DNA of 64,000 nt, taken from the NCBI GenBank assembly GCA_036504055.1, contig DASXVU010000048.1, positions 124,001 through 188,000 of the forward strand, written 5' to 3'. Source of the DNA: Methanomassiliicoccales archaeon. GTDB taxonomy: Archaea > Thermoplasmatota > Thermoplasmata > Methanomassiliicoccales > UBA472. Of the stretch, positions 8,703-16,752 are shown one piece after another; position 1 is the stretch's first letter, and each line of letters begins with the position of its first letter. The notes under the pieces are model-generated. The model made no database searches and was not told the DNA's origin. It was given only the letters and a program-made list of their open reading frames with translations. The translations under genes were made by a program, and so were the position numbers.

Positions 8703-11700
8703 CTACTTATTTCTCCTCCGTTTGTATATTAATACAACCGCTACCACCGATAGTGCAGCGATCGCCATCACTCCCAAAAAGACAGGGGTTGTATCGCTTG
8801 CATTGGCATCGCTGGTGCTGGCGATACTACCAGTCGCCTGCACGATTTTGTAATCGCCAGTAGTTGGATTGGTCGATCTAAAGATCTTGACTTGAAAGTC
8901 TCTAGGAAGAGATGAGAGCTTAATGTACAACGGGTCGCCATATAACTGGTTCACGTTCTGATCAATCGTGGCCTTCGAGCGATGAAGGATGGATTGCCCT
9001 GAAAATCCCGTTATGTCGATCTCCCAATAACTCATGGGGAACGTATCATAAATCTCGTGGGCCCTTCTGCCTGGCAGCCCGCCCTGAGCCTGCCATTCAT
9101 ATGGATCAATCACAACAAAAATCTCATTCCCGACCTGAAAGCGATAGATATCCATCCAAACCTGCCAGGTATTGTCTCCAAGCAACCCCATCCTGATTTC
9201 ACCGACCATCAATTCCAGCTTATCGCTCTTCAAAATGGGAATTGCAGGAGGAGCCACTTGCCACTTCCGTATTGAAGGATCGAGCTTCATGATGAGCTTG
9301 TTGAACACATTAAATTGGGTGGAATCAATATTCCTTGCCAAGGCCAATCGCTCCCGACCATATTCTCTTAGTTTGGAAGCCATCTCGGATGGCGATTTCG
9401 ACCCCTCGAATTGTGGAAGTTTCATAGCCGCTCCCCACATGTACGTTTCGTAACTCATCGCAGCGCAGAAATATGCCTGTGCCTCAATGTCGAGGACAAA
9501 GGCCGCGAAAGGATTGCAATAGAACGAAGGTATACCGGTCGCCTCCGCACATAATCTCGAGAGAGAAGAGAGCTTGTTCATCACCCAAGCGGACAACGTT
9601 TGGGCTTTGAGGAGCTGTTCCTTCACCTCCTCCAATGCCATCACCTTGCTTACTGCCTGGATGAACTTTATTGGTGCCGTTGCGGCATACATCACAGTAC
9701 CAAATGCATATGTAACCATGCCATGCACAGCAAGGGTGGCTCCAAGCAATTGCTTCCCAACAAGTCCAAACAAGCCATCTCCAAGGAATACCCAATTGAC
9801 TACTTTACTCACAATCAAATCTGCCAGGCCATTAACTCCAGCGTTGACTCCAGCATTCACTACAGCCGTGGTTAGTTCTTTAATAAACACAGAATGATCT
9901 TGTTGCTCGGTATCTCCATTAACTTTCAATTCTAGGCCGGATATTGTTTGACTGATAGCAAGGTTGAGACCGGCGTCTTTAAGTGTCGGCCCTGCAACCT
10001 CTAGGAAGACCCTCATCTTATTCAATGCACTTAGCCATACATACTGGGTCAATTCCTCGAGGCTAACCGAACCACTTAGAATATCCTTCCCATAATAGGC
10101 CATCGCCGAATCGATTTCGTTCATGAGGCGGTCCGAGTGCATCTTTTTCAGCTCAGTGTTATATGCCTTACCTACATCCAGAATGACTGATTCTCCAAAG
10201 CTGGATATTGTCTTCTGAATAAAATTATTATTAATTCGATCATATCTTAATTTGATAAATCCTCCCGATCCGTCGTTTAGCGGAATAAAAATATCAGTCC
10301 ATTTACCATACTGATTGCCGGAGTTCTGATATTTGATTCCCGACATAAGTTCCTTGGATTTCGATGGCAGAGTATTTACGTCGAATGCGGGTGCGCCAGT
10401 GCCAATATCCGAGCACAAGGATGCCACTTCAACCAGGGCCATCGCACCACCGAGGACCAAATGCGTCTGATCCACCGTTGGTTCTTGCTCCATCAACGCC
10501 TGCATGAGCAGTTGTCCCAGAATAAAATAAGGATCAACGTCACTAGGAAAGCCGCGTTTCAATGAATCTAGGTATTCATCGTTGAGCGATATGCTGCCGA
10601 GCGTTTCCATCAACTGCGAGTCAATTATGAAGGTGTGCGTATCCTCTTGAACGACCTCGAGCAGTCCCCTGGGAACCATTCCCTGCTTAGAATTGGAGAA
10701 CTTGATTGACATCTCATATAGAACGTTCCCTATCGTTAGACCTTCAAGAACTTCACGTCCAGAGGTCGAAACCTTAAGCGATCCTGGTAAAAGATAGGCA
10801 AGGAATGTCGGATCCTTCGCATTGTATTTATCGATAATTGCATTTGCATCATTGTGATTCTGGACCATGCAATTAATTTCATAATTTAGACCGTTTATGA
10901 CTACTCGATCTAACGCAACGCCTATTGGCACATTGGCATCGACCTTTGCCAAGGTTTCCGAAGATTTTAACCCTTCTAGTTGAGAATTGTACGCGCTGAC
11001 CTGATAATAATATGTCTGCCCAGATACAACATTTGAATCAGTGTACGAATTCACATTAAAAGTTGCATATGGTGTATTTCCTTCTCCACCGCTTGAAAAT
11101 CCTCTGTATATCTTATATCCAAGAATAATGGAACTCCCGGAAGACGGAGTATCCCAAGTTAGGAATATTTGATTGTTTGAAACCGTTGCCCTGAGATTCT
11201 GTATAATAGAAGGTGCGACGTTATTAGGACCGCCGGCAGTAGCAGACACCTCTGATGAGTATGGTCCTTCGCCGAAAGAGTTGAACGCCTTGATCTTGTA
11301 ATAATAGGTTGTCCCCGTAGTCAAAGAGTTATCATGATAGGTCAAACCTGCAGTGACAGTGTAATAGTAATCAGCGTTCTGATTGTTGCTGGTCGTAGAC
11401 CAGTAAATATTGTACCCTTGAATTGACGAACTACCAGAAGCAATTGGTACGTCCCACGACAGGACGATCTCGGCTTGATTTGGAGTTGGGACGGCATTGA
11501 AGTTTATGGGTTCCGAAGGGCTGTTTGAAGGATCTATGGTTGTGCCCATCATCAGTCCATAGAAAATGTCTCCACTTGCAGGGAAATTCGAGTTAGAATA
11601 TGCATGCCCCCTGATTGTGGTGGGAGTCCCCTGTATCCAGTTCTGATTGCCCACGGTCGGTGCTACCAGTCCTTGGAATGTTATCGAGGTAAGAGCGGTA

Positions 11701-14237
11701 CAATAGGAGAAAGCGACTGACCCGATGTAAGTCACGCTGGCAGGGATGGTAATGGATGTCAACAAAGTGCATAGTTCAAAGGCCGTGTTTCCGATTGAGG
11801 TCACGCCAGTTACGATGGTAACGGAAGTCAATGATTCACATTGATAGAACGCCTGATCCCCTATGGAGAGGAGGCTTGATGGCATGATCACGGATGCGAC
11901 CAGATGACCATGTACACTGTTGAAGGCATTGTCACCGATGGCAACCACCGGATAATTTCCTAATGTCGAGGGGATTGTGATCGCTCCGCCCGCTCCTGTG
12001 TATCCGGTAATTGTAGATCTTCCATCATTGACCGTGAAAGTATAATCCGATGGTGCATCAGTGTATTCACCCATCACCAGTCCGTAAAAATCGCTTCCAG
12101 GGGCAGGGAAATTCGAAGCAGCATAGGCATGGCCTCTGATTCCCAATCCTGTGCCTAGGATCCAATTCTCGCCGATGCTGGTCGGGGCAGCAAGTCCCAA
12201 GAATGTTATTGAAGCCAGGGAGGTACATACTTCGAACGCATAGTCACCTATTATCCTCACGTTGCTCAGGATGGTCAGGGAGGAAAGAGAACTGCAGAAA
12301 GCGAAGGCCAACTCTCCGATAGAGTTGACCCCAGTCCCAATAACCACCGATGTCAGATTGTTGCACTCATAGAATGCCTGGTTGCCGATGGTCTTTAAAT
12401 TATCAGGAATCACAATCGATGTCAGTGAACTGCATCGGTAGAACGCTGACATCTCTATAGACGTTAAACTATCCGGCATCGAAATTGAGGTCAAGTAGAT
12501 GCAATGGTAGAAAGAAGAATAGGCGATAGAAGTAACTCCGTCAGGAATGGTAATCGCGCCAACTTTCCCTTGCGGACACTGGATTAATGAAATCAATAAT
12601 TTATTGTATAACACCCCGTCAACGCTTGCATAATTCTGGTTGTCCTTATTGACGTTGATTGCAGTCATGGATGTACATTCATAGAACGGAGTGGATCCTA
12701 TTGAAGTAACATCGATGGGAATGATGATGGAGGATAAGGCGGTGCAATATGCGAACGAAAAGTCCCCGATAGTTTTCACGCTATCAGATAGGATTACAGA
12801 TGTCAAAGAAGCACATTCATAAAACGAATCATTACCGATCGACATTATGGTATCTGGAATGGTCACAGAAATCAATGAGGTGTGGGACATGAATGCATTA
12901 TTCCCGATGGCCACGACGGAATAACCCCCTAGAGTTTCAGGGATCTTGATCACCCCTTCTTTACCTATATATCCAGTGATCGTGGCCTTTCCATCGCTGA
13001 CCGTAAAAATGTAATCTGACGATACATCTTTAGCAATAGGAAGATGGTCCATCGCTCCAGCCGCACCATCGATGTGATATGGAGAATCGACGATTCCATC
13101 GCCATTAATATCCGGAGCGGTCCAATCTCCCCAATAATTGCCGCCTGTTGTAGAATTCCAGTAATTCGCCCCGTCATCATATGCTTGAACAAATGAGGGA
13201 GGTGGGATCGAATTGGCCATATTATTGTCAATCAGAGTATTTCCCTCGATATTGTTGCTGTTGGTGGCCGAATCTAGCCAGATGCCGTACATCTCGTTAC
13301 CAATGACACGATTGTCAGTGATTTCGTTGTTTGAGCCAGTGATTAGGTGGATCCCATAGACAATGTTGTCATGAATGTCATTATCCGAAATCGTGTTATG
13401 TGTCGAGTTATCCAGTATAACGCCTTTTTGACTGTTGTTTAATGAATTGGCTCTAATGATGTTATAATCACTCGAATCAAGCAAGGCGTCGTGATAAGCG
13501 CTGCCATTAAAATTGTTGTTTAATATAATATTATAGTCCGAGAAAAATAAACTGAGACCATCGCGTCCACTACATGAGTTGTTGGACAGCGTATTGAAGC
13601 TAGAGGATGAAAGAATAATGGCGTCAAATCTACCGGCTACAAAGTTGTTGGATAACGTATTGTGGTCAGAGGATTCAAAGGTGATACCATATTCAGTACT
13701 GACATTGTTGTTAGCTATTGTATTGTTGGCTGCATGGCTGAGATAGATACCTGTTCTTACAGAATAGAGACATGTGTTACTATCGATAATGCAGTTCTCA
13801 CTATTGAGTAGCCATATTCCCCTACTACCTTGACTGATGGGGGATGTGTCATGCAACCAGCAGTTGCGAATGACGAGGTATGAGCTTACATTCCCGATAT
13901 GGATGGCAGCCGTGCGACCTATTGCGTCAATTTCCAGGTTCTCGATAAGATAGGGATAGTCTTTCGACCCGTCACCTTTCCAACCATTTGCGGTCGCCGC
14001 TGCACCCAATTCCCCGTCATTGTTGATGACGATCGGTTCAGAGATAACCCTGTCCCCTGAAGGTGTCGCACTTTCAGTTATCTTTGCAGGCGTGGTCACT
14101 CCCAAAATCATACTATTGTCAATAATTTGATTAGTGGAATCGTCCACCAAAGGCAACCCAGTTATGGTGGAACTTGTTAGAACAAATATCGCGACAATAA
14201 ATTCGAGAATACATTTGGTTTTCTTGCTGACAGCCAT
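8703..14237 (-). CDS. Giant composite surface protein (beta-helix, BspA LRR, Fn3)
   Basis: An 1844-residue exported protein. Order: signal peptide (about 1-28); right-handed parallel beta-helix with PbH1/NosD repeats (about 95-400), ending in a WGDWTAPDINGDGIVD motif; two blocks of BspA-type leucine-rich repeats (about 410-725 and 731-900), each introduced by a FTVxDGxxTITGY lead-in; two fibronectin type III domains (about 906-1002 and 1004-1101); a 700-residue region with no recognised domain; one membrane helix (about 1818-1838) and a KRRRNK tail. So the bulk faces outside, anchored at the C-terminus. ATG 14237 follows AGGGGGAT. Probably adhesion or cell-surface interaction; the 1102-1810 region is unassigned. 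Confidence 0.88.
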   Translation of the reverse strand: MAVSKKTKCILEFIVAIFVLTSSTITGLPLVDDSTNQIIDNSMILGVTTPAKITESATPSGDRVISEPIVINNDGELGAAATANGWKGDGSKDYPYLIENLEIDAIGRTAAIHIGNVSSYLVIRNCWLHDTSPISQGSRGIWLLNSENCIIDSNTCLYSVRTGIYLSHAANNTIANNNVSTEYGITFESSDHNTLSNNFVAGRFDAIILSSSSFNTLSNNSCSGRDGLSLFFSDYNIILNNNFNGSAYHDALLDSSDYNIIRANSLNNSQKGVILDNSTHNTISDNDIHDNIVYGIHLITGSNNEITDNRVIGNEMYGIWLDSATNSNNIEGNTLIDNNMANSIPPPSFVQAYDDGANYWNSTTGGNYWGDWTAPDINGDGIVDSPYHIDGAAGAMDHLPIAKDVSSDYIFTVSDGKATITGYIGKEGVIKIPETLGGYSVVAIGNNAFMSHTSLISVTIPDTIMSIGNDSFYECASLTSVILSDSVKTIGDFSFAYCTALSSIIIPIDVTSIGSTPFYECTSMTAINVNKDNQNYASVDGVLYNKLLISLIQCPQGKVGAITIPDGVTSIAYSSFYHCIYLTSISMPDSLTSIEMSAFYRCSSLTSIVIPDNLKTIGNQAFYECNNLTSVVIGTGVNSIGELAFAFCSSLSSLTILSNVRIIGDYAFEVCTSLASITFLGLAAPTSIGENWILGTGLGIRGHAYAASNFPAPGSDFYGLVMGEYTDAPSDYTFTVNDGRSTITGYTGAGGAITIPSTLGNYPVVAIGDNAFNSVHGHLVASVIMPSSLLSIGDQAFYQCESLTSVTIVTGVTSIGNTAFELCTLLTSITIPASVTYIGSVAFSYCTALTSITFQGLVAPTVGNQNWIQGTPTTIRGHAYSNSNFPASGDIFYGLMMGTTIDPSNSPSEPINFNAVPTPNQAEIVLSWDVPIASGSSSIQGYNIYWSTTSNNQNADYYYTVTAGLTYHDNSLTTGTTYYYKIKAFNSFGEGPYSSEVSATAGGPNNVAPSIIQNLRATVSNNQIFLTWDTPSSGSSIILGYKIYRGFSSGGEGNTPYATFNVNSYTDSNVVSGQTYYYQVSAYNSQLEGLKSSETLAKVDANVPIGVALDRVVINGLNYEINCMVQNHNDANAIIDKYNAKDPTFLAYLLPGSLKVSTSGREVLEGLTIGNVLYEMSIKFSNSKQGMVPRGLLEVVQEDTHTFIIDSQLMETLGSISLNDEYLDSLKRGFPSDVDPYFILGQLLMQALMEQEPTVDQTHLVLGGAMALVEVASLCSDIGTGAPAFDVNTLPSKSKELMSGIKYQNSGNQYGKWTDIFIPLNDGSGGFIKLRYDRINNNFIQKTISSFGESVILDVGKAYNTELKKMHSDRLMNEIDSAMAYYGKDILSGSVSLEELTQYVWLSALNKMRVFLEVAGPTLKDAGLNLAISQTISGLELKVNGDTEQQDHSVFIKELTTAVVNAGVNAGVNGLADLIVSKVVNWVFLGDGLFGLVGKQLLGATLAVHGMVTYAFGTVMYAATAPIKFIQAVSKVMALEEVKEQLLKAQTLSAWVMNKLSSLSRLCAEATGIPSFYCNPFAAFVLDIEAQAYFCAAMSYETYMWGAAMKLPQFEGSKSPSEMASKLREYGRERLALARNIDSTQFNVFNKLIMKLDPSIRKWQVAPPAIPILKSDKLELMVGEIRMGLLGDNTWQVWMDIYRFQVGNEIFVVIDPYEWQAQGGLPGRRAHEIYDTFPMSYWEIDITGFSGQSILHRSKATIDQNVNQLYGDPLYIKLSSLPRDFQVKIFRSTNPTTGDYKIVQATGSIASTSDANASDTTPVFLGVMAIAALSVVAVVLIYKRRRNK

Positions 14238-14794
14238 CCGAATCCCCCTATCTCATTTCCAATTGTCAAGGTTGATAATAGAGAATTGTGGAATGTATAA
14301 AGGTTGCTGTCGAAAGAAAGATCGAGCTCTTTCCTCTAAAGATATTGAGTTGTAACATCATCGCGGTGCATAGGTCGGGCACAAGAAATGTTAACATGGC
14401 TCGACCAGCCGGTTGGCTATATCTGACGATATGGATAATGCTCCGATCCAGGACACTTCTTCATGCCTGTCGTCAACCGGTGACCGCGCGCCTCGAACAT
14501 TCCTGAATGAATGCTCGTTGAGGATACACATCGTTGGAGGCGGGCGTCGGAACCAACTAGTTTCCGTCCTTTCTTGAGATAGAGAGCGTCCCTTCCGTCC
14601 AGTATGAGGATTTGATTTGAATACTGATCGCTCACATAGTAACTGCATAGACTCGTACCGGACCATCCATTTGCATCCGACTTGCTTTCGTTAGCACCTT
14701 GCAAACGGAGATCTGAATAAAGTGGAATGCGTCGATGATGGAGTCCTCGAAGGAGATCGGGCCGATAACCTGATCCATAGAATAAGGCGAAACG
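14238..14794. other. 557-bp gap without a credible gene
   Basis: Short frames exist on the minus strand (14391-14704), but none has a ribosome site, family resemblance or codon pattern worth calling. The left part holds the promoter region of the giant surface gene, the right part that of the response regulator, whose start is preceded by AAGGCGA. Confidence 0.5.
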
Positions 14795-15220
14795 ATGACC
14801 GAACCGACCCTGGGCGTGCTCATAGTGGACGACAACCCCTTCGATGTGAGGCTGTTAAAGGAACTGATCGGGGAGACCAAGGTTCCGGTAACTATCAGGA
14901 TCGCCAAGAATGGAGAGCAGGGGATGTCCGAGCTCTTGGAGATGATCAAGAAGCCCCCTCTCCCCGACCTGGTCTTTCTTGACCTGAACATGCCGGGAGA
15001 AAGCGGGCATTACGTACTCAATTTCATCAGAAGCAAGGAGGCCCTGGCGAAGGTCAAGGTCATCATCTATACGGGTTCGGTATACCAATCTGATGAATAT
15101 CGGGCTTGGAAGAACAGGGCGGACGGCTACCTGGTCAAGCCCTCAGGCAGGGTCGAGATGGAGAAAATGACCGAGAAATTACGGCGCATCCTGGAGGCAC
15201 TTCAGGCCTCCAAGGGCTGA
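14795..15220 (+). CDS. Single-domain response regulator
   Basis: A 141-residue stand-alone receiver domain. Acidic pocket D12/D13 (VDDNP), phospho-acceptor D63 in VFLDLNMPG, T93 in IYTGS and K115 in YLVKPSG are all present, so it should be phosphorylated. The larger loop after NGEQGMSELLEM and the LNMPGESGHY pattern resemble the Rcp1/CheY-like regulators that pair with bacteriophytochrome-type or PAS histidine kinases. No output domain and no kinase nearby; the partner must be encoded elsewhere. Confidence 0.92.
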   Translation: MTEPTLGVLIVDDNPFDVRLLKELIGETKVPVTIRIAKNGEQGMSELLEMIKKPPLPDLVFLDLNMPGESGHYVLNFIRSKEALAKVKVIIYTGSVYQSDEYRAWKNRADGYLVKPSGRVEMEKMTEKLRRILEALQASKG

Positions 15221-15335
15221 ACACCAACGGCCATGCCACGAATGGGGTTTCTGGTCGACGGGGAAGTCGAGCCGTACGGCTTTGGAATTTAGATCGAGGC
15301 CGTTGATATTGGCCCTCCCGCAAAATATGTAATAC

Positions 15336-15363
15336 CACGGTATGATACAGGATAACACGGTAT
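15336..15363. promoter_or_regulatory. Paired CACGGTAT direct repeats
   Basis: CACGGTAT occurs at 15336-15343 and again at 15356-15363, exactly 20 bp apart (about two helical turns), 56 bp upstream of the Ldh2-family gene. The spacing fits a dimeric regulator binding one face of the DNA. No more than a candidate operator. Confidence 0.3.
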
Positions 15364-15418
15364 CTGCCGACTGGCGGCGGGACTTTTACGCCAAATCCAA
15401 ATTCCGGAGGTAAGATCC

Positions 15419-16417
15419 ATGATGATATCCATCGCTGAACTAAGGGACCTGACCACGAAGGCCATTGCCGGCTTCGGCTATAACGAAGAGGAGACCGCGG
15501 CGATACGCGAGATCCTTCTGTATGCCCAACTGCGCGGCAACAATCAGGGGGTGGTGAAATTGATCGGTAAGGGGATCCCCAGGGATCCTGCTGCCAGAGA
15601 GATCGTCATCGAAAAGGAAACGCCCCTCTCGGCGCGCATCAACGGCAACCGCAACCATGCTATGATCGTAGTGCGCAAGGCACTGGAGATAGTCACGGCA
15701 AAGGCGGAGAAGAACGGATTCGGTATCGCGGGATCATTCAACACCAACACATCCTCCGGCGCCATTGGCTACGTCGCCTCCGAACTGGCTCGAAGGGGGT
15801 TCATCGGTTTCGTGTTTGGCAGGTCGCCGGAACGCGTGGCCATGCAAGGCTCCTATGAACCGATCTTCGGCACCAACCCGTTGGCGATCGGAATCCCGAC
15901 CGGGGATGAGCCGATCGTGCTGGACATGTCCACGGCGGCAACATCCTACTTCGGGCTGGTGGAGGCGGTGACCAAGGGGAGCGACATCCCCGGGGACATG
16001 GCGTACGATGCCAGCGGCCAGCCGACCACGAGCCCCGCGCAAGCGATCAAGGGGGCGATCCGTTCCTTCGACCGGGGGTACAAAGGTTCGGCCCTGGGCA
16101 TGATCGGTGAGATCCTGGCCGGTCCGCTGGTCGGGGCGGCGTTCTGTGGCCTCGGCGACAGCAAAGGAAACTGGGGGCATCTGATCTTCGCCATCGACCC
16201 GGATCTCCTCGGTGACCGCGATGAATTCCAGGCCAATGTGAAGCAGGTCATCGGCCGGGTCAGATCAACCAAGCGTCTGCCGGGAGTGGACGAGATCCTG
16301 GTGCCGGGGGAACGCGGTTCCCGCACCGCACGGGAATGTCTGGAGAAAGGGGAGATCGATATCGAGGACAACCTGCTCGTGGAGCTGCGCAAGGTCGCCG
16401 GGCGGCAGCCTTCATAA
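15419..16417 (+). CDS. Ldh2-family (malate/sulfolactate-type) oxidoreductase, divergent active site
   Basis: A 332-residue protein of the NAD(P)-dependent LDH2/MDG superfamily (malate, L-sulfolactate, ureidoglycolate dehydrogenases). Family marks are FGTNPLAIGIP, LDMSTAATSY, YKGSALGMIGEIL and the C-terminal ILVPGER. The usual catalytic motif SHG near residue 43 reads NQG (Q43), and the second family His in NSNHFG reads NTNTSS (T111). So either a distinct subfamily with other chemistry or substrate, or a non-dehydrogenase. GGAGG lies 8 nt before the start. A lone gene; the substrate cannot be told. Confidence 0.8.
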   Translation: MMISIAELRDLTTKAIAGFGYNEEETAAIREILLYAQLRGNNQGVVKLIGKGIPRDPAAREIVIEKETPLSARINGNRNHAMIVVRKALEIVTAKAEKNGFGIAGSFNTNTSSGAIGYVASELARRGFIGFVFGRSPERVAMQGSYEPIFGTNPLAIGIPTGDEPIVLDMSTAATSYFGLVEAVTKGSDIPGDMAYDASGQPTTSPAQAIKGAIRSFDRGYKGSALGMIGEILAGPLVGAAFCGLGDSKGNWGHLIFAIDPDLLGDRDEFQANVKQVIGRVRSTKRLPGVDEILVPGERGSRTARECLEKGEIDIEDNLLVELRKVAGRQPS

Positions 16418-16752
16418 CAGTAGCGGCTCCACTCGGTAACGATGGTCAAGGATATGGTGACGGTCAGACAACCAACCATTATGATCATGGAATTAGGATA
16501 TTCTTGGTCAAATATAATTTCCCGGATGATGAACAAGGCCTGGAAGAATCAATGACCCATTCATGAAGCGAGTAATTTCTAATATTATTTTTGTGGGCAT
16601 TCCCGACTAGGAACGTTCCTTCGATTGGTGAACAAGATATGGTCTGGAAGAATACTTGTTAAGGTATCCTTCCAGCATCAAAGGGCCTGTGATGGCCGAT
16701 CTCGTTCACTGTGAATGTGGACGCCGTATTGCCCGATCCTGGTGGCGTTGGC
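16418..16752. other. 335-bp gap between convergent genes
   Basis: No gene seen. The sequence lies between the Ldh2-family stop and the stop of a minus-strand repeat protein, so it holds only 3' regions. I see no clear hairpin-plus-T-run terminator. Confidence 0.5.

Noticed and set aside
8504-14467. 17-bp near-match GGACACTTC(G/T)TCATGCC at 8504-8520 and 14451-14467
   Set aside because: A pair with one mismatch is expected several times by chance in 64 kb, and the contexts differ.
14391-14704. Minus-strand frames of 91-95 codons in the gap before the response regulator
   Set aside because: Two frames overlap each other, neither has a ribosome site, and the amino-acid pattern is unlike a folded protein.
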